5,999 bases of DNA from a bacterium. GTDB taxonomy: Bacteria; Armatimonadota; Zipacnadia; Zipacnadales; Zipacnadaceae. A program made the position numbers and the translations under genes. Below are positions 1-5,712 of the stretch, one piece after another; positions within the stretch are counted from its first letter, which is position 1, and each line of letters opens with the position of its first letter. The notes beneath the pieces are model-generated. The model had not been told where the DNA came from. It worked only from the letters and a program-made list of their open reading frames with translations, and ran no database searches. The stretch spans positions 1 through 5,999 of the forward strand of contig JAUWJN010000176.1 in assembly GCA_030607655.1 (NCBI GenBank). The letters are read 5' to 3'.

Positions 1-471
1 AAGGTGGGCGGCGCTATCATACTACTGAAGCCGGCCTCCCGAGGTACGGGCATTGTCGCTGGCGGCGCTACCCGCCAGTTGATCGAGATCAGCGGCATCC
101 GCGACATCTTGACCAAGGCGCTGGGCAGTGGCAACGTTATGAACCGGGCCAAGAGCTGCTTCAAGGCCCTGTCTATATTGCGCGCCCCCCATATCGTAGC
201 TGAGGACCGCGAGACCACGGTCGAGGAAATGCTGGGCCGACAGGTCGTAGATGCTTATGCTGCCCAAGCAGAACTCGAGGAAGCAGAAGCAGATGAGGAA
301 GTTGCGGAAGAGGCCGAGGAAGCGGCTAGCGAAGTTGAAGTTGAGGCGGGCGCTGAGGCGGCAAGTGAACTAAGCGAAGAGGCCGAGACGGTTGTTGAAG
401 AATCTACGGCTGAAGAAGACGCTGCGACCGAACCCGAGGAAGAGAGCGAAGAGAACCTCGATAAGGAATAG
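1..471 (+). CDS. rpsE: 30S ribosomal protein S5, C-terminal part (5' end outside window)
   Basis: S5 is a small-subunit ribosomal protein that supports decoding fidelity and 30S assembly. The frame is open from base 1, so the start lies upstream and only the C-terminal domain is visible. Recognisable S5 signatures are the stretch LLKPASRGTGIVAGGATR, then GIRDILTKALGSGN, and a closing LRAP...VEEML segment (about bases 10-240), all in the order expected for the S5 C-terminal fold. The usual SNNPIN motif is diverged here to SGNVMN. After the normal S5 end the protein continues for about 70 residues (bases 259-468) made almost wholly of Glu, Ala, Ser and Val, with 32 acidic residues and one Lys. 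Many S5 proteins stop near the VEEML segment, so this is a lineage-specific extension of unknown role, probably disordered. The next gene follows 36 bases later on the same strand. Family assignment is confident; the role of the tail is unknown. Confidence 0.93.
   Translation, partial: KVGGAIILLKPASRGTGIVAGGATRQLIEISGIRDILTKALGSGNVMNRAKSCFKALSILRAPHIVAEDRETTVEEMLGRQVVDAYAAQAELEEAEADEEVAEEAEEAASEVEVEAGAEAASELSEEAETVVEESTAEEDAATEPEEESEENLDKE
259..468 (+). other. Low-complexity acidic C-terminal tail of S5
   Basis: This stretch encodes about 70 residues rich in Glu and Ala, with short recurring blocks such as EEAEE, AEEAEEA and EESEE. The DNA shows imperfect repetition of gag/gaa/gcg codons, but synonymous codons are mixed, so it is not a recent exact tandem repeat. 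That favours protein-level selection for acidity over simple slippage. It starts just after the conserved end of the S5 fold. Confidence 0.8.
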
Positions 472-490
472 GTAGGCCGTAGCGTAGCCG

Positions 491-500
491 GAAAGGAGGG
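491..500 (+). promoter_or_regulatory. Ribosome-binding site deciding the GTG start at 508
   Basis: The sequence gaaaggaggg contains a full AAAGGAGG Shine-Dalgarno core (492-499), with eight bases between its end and the GTG at 508. This supports GTG as the start of the TIM-barrel gene. It also indicates independent, strong translation initiation although the gene lies only 36 bases after rpsE. Confidence 0.85.
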
Positions 501-507
501 CATCCTT

Positions 508-1374
508 GTGCAACTAGGCTTACTCATCAGTCACACTGGTCTCAAGGAAAATTCCTTCATAACGGGCAGTCGCAAAGCCAAACAGATGGGATATGACTGC
601 GTGGAATTGGGAGCTTGCGACGCCGAGGGCACACTCCCGGTGGCTGATCTGGGGCAGATGTCTATGGCCGAGGCAGAGCAGACAGCAGCCGAGGTTCGCG
701 CCCAGGGCGTGGAAATCTCGGCTATCCAATGCCACCTGCATTTCTTCTTGGATCAGCAGGAGACCGTAGTACGTCGGAACGTTGATCACATTAATAAAAT
801 CCTGGCTATGGCGGCCCGGATTGGTGTTGGCTTTGTCCATACCGTAGCCGGGGTAACTCCCCCCAATATGACCACCTCTCAAGCTATTGACCAGTTGGCG
901 GCCAGCTACGCCGAATTGCTGGATACTGCCGAGGAAAGTCAAGTTGGTTTGGGAATTGAGCCGGTATTCTCATATGTAGTGGGGAACCTGAAGACGATGC
1001 AAGCTCTGGATGCGGCGCTGGGCCGGCCTGAGTTGTTGATAAACTTTGACCCCAGCCACTTCCCCTATCACGAAGAAGACCCCGTGACCTTCCTCAAAGA
1101 GTATGGGCCCCGCATACCTCATGCCCACGCCAAGGACGCAGTGCTTGAACCCCTGGAGGGCCCTCTGGATGAGAACAGCTTCGAGACGCCTACCGGTAAG
1201 CTATTCAGATTCACCCCCCCGGGCACGGGTGTTTTGGATTGGCCGGCTATTATTCAGGCATTGCGAGAAGTTGGTTACGACGGAGTAATCTCACTAGAAT
1301 TGGGACACGGTATTCCCAATGAGGAACAAGCGGCGCGGGACAATGTGAAGTTCCTTCGGGGTCTGCTTGAGTAG
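508..1374 (+). CDS. Sugar phosphate isomerase/epimerase-like TIM-barrel protein
   Basis: This 288-residue cytoplasmic protein looks like the xylose isomerase-like TIM-barrel family (AP endonuclease family 2 fold), whose members isomerise or epimerise sugars, hydroxypyruvate or inositol derivatives using a divalent metal. Candidate metal ligands sit in the expected order: Glu151 in GIEPVFSY, Asp181 and His184 in NFDPSHF, His207 in HAHAKD, and Glu264 in ISLELGHG near the C terminus. The GTGVLDWPAIIQAL segment (about 238-252) followed by GYDGVISLEL is the typical last part of the barrel. Length is normal for the family. GTG is chosen as start because of the strong ribosome-binding site just upstream. 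It lies 36 bases after rpsE on the same strand and may be co-transcribed with it. The substrate cannot be read from sequence, because this family is broad and neighbours give no pathway. Confidence 0.87.
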   Translation: MQLGLLISHTGLKENSFITGSRKAKQMGYDCVELGACDAEGTLPVADLGQMSMAEAEQTAAEVRAQGVEISAIQCHLHFFLDQQETVVRRNVDHINKILAMAARIGVGFVHTVAGVTPPNMTTSQAIDQLAASYAELLDTAEESQVGLGIEPVFSYVVGNLKTMQALDAALGRPELLINFDPSHFPYHEEDPVTFLKEYGPRIPHAHAKDAVLEPLEGPLDENSFETPTGKLFRFTPPGTGVLDWPAIIQALREVGYDGVISLELGHGIPNEEQAARDNVKFLRGLLE

Positions 1375-1393
1375 GGTAATTGAATCCATCAAT

Positions 1394-1412
1394 ACTGATA
1401 ATATTAGTTTTC
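1394..1412 (+). terminator. Weak AT-rich hairpin, possible terminator
   Basis: Twenty bases after the TIM-barrel stop codon, actgataatattagt can fold into a six-pair stem (one G-U pair) with a three-base loop. It is followed by tttct. The stem is AT-rich and weak, and the T run is short, so this is only a candidate end for the rpsE-side transcript. The remaining part of the 101-base convergent gap up to 1475 shows nothing else I can support. Confidence 0.3.
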
Positions 1413-1475
1413 TGCAAAGCTGTGCTTCTACCTATTGAATTGGTACCTAGCAGCGTCATCCAGAGCTGACAGCCA

Positions 1476-3428
1476 CTATTGCCAGAACATATAGCTGGGG
1501 ATATGCAGGGCGATACTGACGATGTTAAGAATGCTACCGACCACGAACTGTCCTAAGATTAGCCCTATAAATGCTGGCATGCACCGCTGGTAAACTTTGT
1601 GGCCGCCGTATCTGATGATAGCACTTTTGAGTATCCAGGCCAGTAGAAGTGGCATCCACACCCAGCCCATCTCCCATTTACTGGAGACAGCGAAGCCTAG
1701 CGGGTGTAAGGGCCAGTTCACATAGCGCATACGCATCACTTGTAGGAAGAAGGCGAAGGCCAGTCCCACCCCGATGGCTGTAGTAGCCCCCCACCTCGGC
1801 CCTTCAGACGCGGTAAGGTTGGCAGCTATCCGGCCAAAAAAATCGTTACCCCACCCTGTAATATTTGATTCACTTATCGCCCCACCACTGTAATTCACAT
1901 GCAGGAAGCCCCAAAAGCTCGCAACAATACCGACAATAGTAGCAATCATCAACGCCTGTACAGTGCCTGTATAGGTGCCGCCCACCCGGGCCTGCATATC
2001 CATCGCTTCCATGTGAAAGGGCATCGGGTGGCTTCGGTAGGCGCGATTGAACCACCGATATATTCCTATACCAATAAGGTCCTGCTTGGGAAGAAAACGA
2101 CTGCCGAAGATGGTCGGGAGGATTACTTCGGGACCTCCCTGGTACAGATCATGAACTGGTGTTCCAAACTCGGCCCGCATTCGGGTAATAGCCAGGGCCA
2201 GAACGTAATAGATGAGGAAGAACACAAGGCTAACCCAGAGCCTGATACCCATTGCCAGGCTGAACCACACCAGACCTACCAATCCTAAGAGGATTCCAAG
2301 CGCGGCCAGGCGGTAGCGGATTGGCTCCTGGTCATCACTCAACTGTGACGGCGCGCCGACTATCAGGTTATACACCTGGCGGAAGTAAATACGTCCTATC
2401 CACATAGCATAAAGGGCAAAGAGCAGGTAGGCTCCGAAACCCTGAAAGTTTTCAAAGGGGAAGTCCGGAATATTAGCTAAACCGAATAGAGCACCTAAAA
2501 CAAGCTCGGCCTTCCAGAACAGGTAGAAGAACCAGCACGAAAAGAGGAAATCACTGGGCATAAAGTACCCAATACCGATCAGGAAGGGAAAGAACGACAC
2601 TCGCACTCCGGGGTACCCGGCTAGCACGTCCCAGGGCGGGGTCCGCAGGTTTTGGCCGATATCCGAATACATCATGGGAATCATCGGCATTGCCGGGTAA
2701 AGGAAGGCAAAACTGTTCCAGATATCGATCGCAGCCGCGCACCCAAAGCCAACCCAAAACACCTTGTTACGAAACAGCCGGCCTTGCGGCTGGGATATTT
2801 CAATAGGCAGAGCGACCAGGGGACACGCCAGATGCTCATTCGCCAACCACTGCTTGCGCAGCAATACGTTAAGGCAGAACATCACTAAGACTAAACAGAT
2901 GATAAAAATTGTCCACATTGCCACGGGGACAAGCCAGGCCGTGACAATATATCCTTGATAGAAAGATACCCCGCCTTCATAGAAGCCTTCCATGACCTTG
3001 TGGTTCTGGACGGTCAGCCACCGGGGCATATCTGTATTGAATAGTTCGTCCCACCTGTTAGCAGGGGTCGCTGCCCAGAAGGACCAGGTAAATACTGGCA
3101 TCAGTACCGAGATAAAGTCATGGGAGCCCATCGCCGAGCCGATGCAGACCATAGAGTAGATGAGCAGCAGCTCCGACTGATGGAAGGCATGCCGGGGCAC
3201 CAAGCGACGCAGCAGCAAATTGAGCAAACATAAAACTAGAAGAGTAAAAACAGCATTAAAGAAGAGAGAAACTGTCGTGGGATGAGCCGAGTAACGAAAC
3301 CACTCCATCTGCTGGACCCAGTAAACGTTCAGCGGGATGAGAATAATACCGACTACCAACGCCCGGCCGGTGAAACCAGGGCGCTTGGTAAGCCGGTCGT
3401 GGATTGCGTCTGCCCCAAGCTTGCTCAT
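1476..3428 (-). CDS. Polytopic membrane protein of the DUF6785/DUF6784 type
   Basis: This 650-residue integral membrane protein has about 14 hydrophobic segments (roughly 22-38, 51-73, 86-110, 160-190, 222-245, 276-298, 299-318, 330-348, 370-395, 397-414, 487-510, 545-565, 587-606 and 616-640). I recognise the family pattern from memory: IPLNVYWVQQMEW near the N terminus, FWAATPANRWDELF (117-130), FYEGG, LLRKQW (189-194), GTPVHDLYQGGPE (422-433), WFNRAYRSHPMP (459-470), then the C-terminal module with HPLGFAVSS and IIRYGGHKVYQR. These match proteins annotated DUF6785 with a C-terminal DUF6784 domain. The family has no established function that I know of; many helices with conserved polar loops suggest a transporter, perhaps resembling oligopeptide transporters, but that is inference. 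The ATG at 3428 has no clear Shine-Dalgarno site, yet a later start would cut into the first helix. It lies 38 bases after cysE on the same strand with no convincing promoter between, so an operon is likely. Confidence 0.82.
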   Translation of the reverse strand: MSKLGADAIHDRLTKRPGFTGRALVVGIILIPLNVYWVQQMEWFRYSAHPTTVSLFFNAVFTLLVLCLLNLLLRRLVPRHAFHQSELLLIYSMVCIGSAMGSHDFISVLMPVFTWSFWAATPANRWDELFNTDMPRWLTVQNHKVMEGFYEGGVSFYQGYIVTAWLVPVAMWTIFIICLVLVMFCLNVLLRKQWLANEHLACPLVALPIEISQPQGRLFRNKVFWVGFGCAAAIDIWNSFAFLYPAMPMIPMMYSDIGQNLRTPPWDVLAGYPGVRVSFFPFLIGIGYFMPSDFLFSCWFFYLFWKAELVLGALFGLANIPDFPFENFQGFGAYLLFALYAMWIGRIYFRQVYNLIVGAPSQLSDDQEPIRYRLAALGILLGLVGLVWFSLAMGIRLWVSLVFFLIYYVLALAITRMRAEFGTPVHDLYQGGPEVILPTIFGSRFLPKQDLIGIGIYRWFNRAYRSHPMPFHMEAMDMQARVGGTYTGTVQALMIATIVGIVASFWGFLHVNYSGGAISESNITGWGNDFFGRIAANLTASEGPRWGATTAIGVGLAFAFFLQVMRMRYVNWPLHPLGFAVSSKWEMGWVWMPLLLAWILKSAIIRYGGHKVYQRCMPAFIGLILGQFVVGSILNIVSIALHIPSYMFWQ

Positions 3429-3466
3429 CGAGGTTGATTGCTATTGTCAAATCTGACACCAATAGC

Positions 3467-4171
3467 TCAGGGAGAAGACTCACTTGGGTCAGAGGTGTTA
3501 ATGGGCTTGATCGGCAGCTCGCCCGTTGTCCCATCATACTGGGCCCGCAAAGTGGCTACCCTCTCTTCAACATCTTCCAGGCGCGATATCAGATGCTGGA
3601 TAGCCGGGTCCTCGGCCCGCATCGCCTGGTCGTGGCGAAAATCGTAAACCCTCTCCCCATCTCGCCGGGCGACAAAAGCTTTACGACCCACTACGGTGCA
3701 ATATTCTGGTATGTCGTCCAACACCACCGCTCCTGCTCCTACCACCGAGCCTTTACCGATAGTTATTGAGCCCAATATCTGCGCATGGGCTCCTACCGTT
3801 ACGTCATCCTCCAAAGTCGGATGGCGCTTGCCCCGCTCTTTGCCGGTTCCACCTAAAGTCACTCCCTGGAACAGTGTCACATTATCGCCAATCTCACTGG
3901 TTTCCCCGATAACTGTGCCCGTCCCGTGGTCAATGAAGAACCCGTTACCGATGGTCGCGCCCGGGTGTATCTCAATCCCCGTAAAGAATTTACTTACCTG
4001 CGACAGCCACCGGGCCAGCAAGCGCAGACCCCATCGCCACAGCACGTGATTGATTCGATGAGCAATAATGGCGTGAAGGCCACCATAGCATAGCAATATT
4101 TCCAGGTTACTACGCGCCGCCGGGTCGCGTTCGCGCGCCGCACGTATATCCCTGAGCAACTGGCATGCCAT
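3467..4171 (-). CDS. cysE: Serine O-acetyltransferase, short form
   Basis: CysE transfers an acetyl group from acetyl-CoA to L-serine, giving O-acetylserine for cysteine synthesis in the cytoplasm. The 234-residue protein has a short helical N-terminal part (about 1-60) and a left-handed beta-helix of hexapeptide repeats (about 65-165). Key motifs are GIEIHPGATIG (65-75), FIDHGTGTVIGET (79-91) with the family's catalytic Asp81-His82 pair, VTLGGTGKERGKRHP (104-118) with His117, and GAGAVVLDDIP (145-155). The N-terminal helical domain is much shorter than in the roughly 270-residue E. coli type, placing it with the short-form enzymes of many Gram-positive and thermophilic lineages. After the beta-helix comes a charged helical stretch, probably coiled coil (about 187-212), and a polar tail rich in Ser and Pro. 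The ATG at 4171 has an upstream AGGAG at good distance. A tRNA-Pro gene precedes it and a large membrane protein follows it on the same strand. Confidence 0.95.
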   Translation of the reverse strand: MACQLLRDIRAARERDPAARSNLEILLCYGGLHAIIAHRINHVLWRWGLRLLARWLSQVSKFFTGIEIHPGATIGNGFFIDHGTGTVIGETSEIGDNVTLFQGVTLGGTGKERGKRHPTLEDDVTVGAHAQILGSITIGKGSVVGAGAVVLDDIPEYCTVVGRKAFVARRDGERVYDFRHDQAMRAEDPAIQHLISRLEDVEERVATLRAQYDGTTGELPIKPINTSDPSESSP

Positions 4172-4180
4172 GGGCTTATT

Positions 4181-4185
4181 CTCCT
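4181..4185 (-). promoter_or_regulatory. Ribosome-binding site of cysE
   Basis: On the - strand AGGAG lies nine bases before the ATG at 4171. This fixes the start of cysE at the first Met of the frame. Confidence 0.75.
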
Positions 4186-4200
4186 GAATGTCGTTTACCG

Positions 4201-4221
4201 ATAACTGCCGGTAACAGTTAT
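4201..4221. repeat. Perfect 7-bp inverted repeat upstream of cysE
   Basis: The arms ataactg (4201-4207) and cagttat (4215-4221) are perfectly complementary and separated by seven bases. The element sits between the tRNA-Pro gene and cysE, ending 29 bases before the cysE start codon. No T run follows on the - strand, so it is not a standard terminator. It could be an operator for a dimeric regulator, an RNA hairpin in the leader, or chance. Confidence 0.5.
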
Positions 4222-4228
4222 GATTGTG

Positions 4229-4240
4229 TGATGGACATCA
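4229..4240. repeat. Small palindrome TGATG-GA-CATCA
   Basis: Two 5-base arms flank a 2-base centre, directly before the 7-bp inverted repeat in the same tRNA-cysE gap. It overlaps a TATGAT sequence on the - strand (4237-4242) that resembles a -10 box but has no matching -35 box, as the expected place falls in the tRNA acceptor region. Short enough to be coincidental. Confidence 0.25.
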
Positions 4241-4252
4241 TAGGCGAGGAGA

Positions 4253-4330
4253 TGGTCGGGGCGGCCGGATTTGAACCGGCGACCTCGCGGCCCCGAACCG
4301 CGCGCTCTAGCCAAACTGAGCCACGCCCCG
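4253..4330 (-). tRNA. tRNA-Pro (anticodon CGG)
   Basis: A complete cloverleaf can be drawn on the - strand. The seven-pair acceptor stem is CGGGGCG/CGCCCCG with discriminator A, and the CCA end is encoded at 4253-4255. The D arm is GCTC/GAGC with a 10-base loop, the anticodon stem is CGCGG/CCGCG, the variable region is AGGTC, and the T arm is GCCGG-TTCAAAT-CCGGC. All stems pair without mismatch. The anticodon loop TTCGGGG (4291-4297) gives anticodon CGG at 4293-4295, reading the proline codon CCG, with G at position 37 as usual for proline tRNAs. It has its own promoter 5' and is followed after 81 bases by cysE on the same strand, so readthrough into cysE is possible because no clear terminator separates them. 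Confidence 0.97.
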
Positions 4331-4343
4331 ACCTAGTACTGCC

Positions 4344-4372
4344 AGTATAGCACAGGACCCCGACAACGTCAA
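4344..4372 (-). promoter_or_regulatory. Sigma70-type promoter of tRNA-Pro
   Basis: On the - strand TTGACG (4367-4372) and TATACT (4344-4349) are separated by exactly 17 bases, a near-consensus -35/-10 pair. The expected transcription start, about seven bases further on, falls near 4337, leaving a 5' leader of roughly seven bases before the tRNA. The whole promoter fits in the 52-base gap after the MFS gene stop codon. This is the best promoter in the window. Confidence 0.85.
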
Positions 4373-4382
4373 TAAAGGCTGC

Positions 4383-5588
4383 TCAGGGGTGGCCGGGCAA
4401 CTGCGGCGGAGTTGACCCCTTACCCAGCCGTGGCCAGACCGCAACTTGCGCCAGCCCAGCCAGCAGGGCCACTAGCCCCGCCAGGGCAAAGGGCGCGTGC
4501 AGATTGAAATAAGTAGCGACTAGCCCGCCCAGCAACGACCCAGTAACTACGCCGGCGCCAATGGCGGCCTCATGCATACCCATACTGGTGCCCTTCTCGT
4601 TGGCGCGGCCATGGAGACCATAAAACTGGCTTAGCGTATAGCTCATGCCAGCAAAGACGCCGGTTATCATTAATGCAGCGGCGAAACCCGCCGGGGTCCG
4701 GGCCAGCGCGGCCAGAGCCATGCCCACTATTCCCGTGAGCGTACCCAGCCAGAGCGGCCAGGTGCGGTATTGCCAGCGGCTGGTACTACTGGCCACGCCG
4801 AATGTTACGACCGTAGGCACCAGGGAAAGACTGATGATAATGCCAATGATGGTACTGGAAAAGCCCAGGGCGGTACCCAACTTGGGGAACATCGTAATTA
4901 TCACTCCCCGGCCAAACCAGGCGGCGTATACACCAATACGACTAGTCACCAGAAGGCGGTAAGTGTCCGGACCCGGCGGGAGGTCTTCGGGAGGCTGCTG
5001 TCGCGGGCTACTTGCTGCCCAGGGCGCAACGTCAATCGGAACAGTTCTAGCCAGTAAAGCAATCATCAACACAAAGGCAACCAGACAGTAGAACGTGTTA
5101 GGTCCCGCCAAGTCCCAGATGACGCCCGCCAGAATCATCCCTATTACAGCACCGCCACTCCAGGCCGCGTTAAATACTCCCAGGACCCTGCGCAATGCCC
5201 GGTCGCTTCCCGAAGTCAACTCCGCCAGCCAGGCCATAACCGATGGCCAGAATAAGGACACCAAGGCCCCACCCATGGTGACCAGGCCCAGCAATTGCCA
5301 GAGGTGGGTAGCATTAGCCATTAGCGTCCAGCAGCCGGCTAGGAGTACCACACAAGTTAGGATGGTGCGCCGCCGGCCTACACGGTCCGATAGTCGCCCG
5401 CTAAACAGACAGCCCAGGGTGTACATCGCACCGGAAAACGTACCCAGCAGTCCCAAAATGGTGGGACTGGCTCCGAGGGCGATAGCATTGAACTGTACCG
5501 CCAGCCCTACGGCAGGATAAGCCAGATCCATTAAGAATGCCGACCCAACTATCCGCTGCTTGGGACCGAACAGCCGTCGCCACGACAT
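4383..5588 (-). CDS. Major facilitator superfamily (MFS) transporter
   Basis: This 401-residue inner-membrane protein has the 12-helix layout of MFS secondary transporters: six N-terminal helices (about 14-36, 44-64, 74-92, 98-122, 138-160, 165-182), a hydrophilic Pro-rich central loop (about 183-212), and six more helices up to about residue 386. The diagnostic motif A between helices 2 and 3 is intact as GRLSDRVGRRR (64-74). Length is standard for MFS drug- or sugar-type exporters and the tail after helix 12 is short and polar. The substrate cannot be inferred from sequence or neighbours. The ATG at 5588 has a GGAGA eight bases upstream. The gene seems to stand alone, between a terminator-like hairpin with a TATAAT box upstream and the tRNA promoter just downstream. 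Confidence 0.93.
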   Translation of the reverse strand: MSWRRLFGPKQRIVGSAFLMDLAYPAVGLAVQFNAIALGASPTILGLLGTFSGAMYTLGCLFSGRLSDRVGRRRTILTCVVLLAGCWTLMANATHLWQLLGLVTMGGALVSLFWPSVMAWLAELTSGSDRALRRVLGVFNAAWSGGAVIGMILAGVIWDLAGPNTFYCLVAFVLMIALLARTVPIDVAPWAASSPRQQPPEDLPPGPDTYRLLVTSRIGVYAAWFGRGVIITMFPKLGTALGFSSTIIGIIISLSLVPTVVTFGVASSTSRWQYRTWPLWLGTLTGIVGMALAALARTPAGFAAALMITGVFAGMSYTLSQFYGLHGRANEKGTSMGMHEAAIGAGVVTGSLLGGLVATYFNLHAPFALAGLVALLAGLAQVAVWPRLGKGSTPPQLPGHP

Positions 5589-5595
5589 TATCTAA

Positions 5596-5600
5596 TCTCC
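5596..5600 (-). promoter_or_regulatory. Ribosome-binding site of the MFS gene
   Basis: GGAGA on the - strand lies seven bases before the ATG at 5588, supporting that start codon. Confidence 0.7.
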
Positions 5601-5625
5601 ATTATCTGAGCGTACCTTGCTACCC

Positions 5626-5631
5626 ATTATA
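5626..5631 (-). promoter_or_regulatory. Candidate -10 box (TATAAT) for the MFS gene
   Basis: A perfect TATAAT on the - strand lies 37 bases before the MFS start codon, which would give a leader of about 30 bases. No good -35 box is visible at 16-18 bases upstream, where the terminator-like hairpin lies. The promoter is therefore plausible but unproven, and may need an activator or an unusual -35 contact. Confidence 0.45.
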
Positions 5632-5658
5632 GAAAACAGCCGCGGAATAACTCGCGGC
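5631..5658 (-). terminator. Rho-independent terminator-like hairpin after the right-edge gene
   Basis: On the - strand GCCGCG (5653-5658) and CGCGGC (5639-5644) form a perfect six-pair GC-rich stem with an eight-base loop, followed directly by TGTTTTCT (5631-5638). It sits 54 bases after the stop codon of the truncated gene at 5713 and before the MFS gene, as expected for a terminator. The T run is interrupted, so efficiency is uncertain. Confidence 0.6.
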
Positions 5659-5712
5659 CTGATGATGTGTTGGTTGCCGCCCGATGCTCCTAGGGCCAGC
5701 AATTGGGTATTG

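Noticed and set aside
255..527. A - strand Ser/Ala-rich frame opposite the S5 tail
   Set aside because: It is the complement of Glu codons in the acidic tail (gag/gaa read as ctc/ttc and shifted to agc/tct), so its low complexity is inherited from the real gene.
520..942. A 140-codon - strand frame inside the TIM-barrel gene
   Set aside because: It lies wholly opposite a well-supported gene with family motifs and a ribosome-binding site, and its translation shows no recognisable domain.
1214..1220. Run of seven C in the TIM-barrel gene as a possible frameshift or slippage site
   Set aside because: The frame continues through it into the expected last barrel segments and the conserved Glu264, so there is no sign of a frameshift.
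1899..2288. A 129-codon + strand frame inside the DUF6785 gene
   Set aside because: It is antisense to conserved family motifs of the membrane protein, and its composition looks like a shadow frame with no domain or ribosome-binding site.
3445..3450. TTGACA on the - strand just before the DUF6785 gene, resembling a -35 box
   Set aside because: It is only 16 bases from the ATG, so there is no room for a -10 box and a start point upstream of the coding sequence.
4165..4350. A + strand frame of 61 codons with GAAGFEPATSRPRTARSSQ
   Set aside because: It is the antisense of the tRNA-Pro gene. This GAAGFEPATSRP type of peptide is a well-known false protein produced by reading through tRNA T-arm and anticodon regions.
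5095..5520. A 141-codon + strand frame opposite the MFS gene
   Set aside because: It is the complement of membrane helices of the MFS protein, rich in Pro, Arg, Thr and Ser as expected for an antisense frame, and has no family resemblance.
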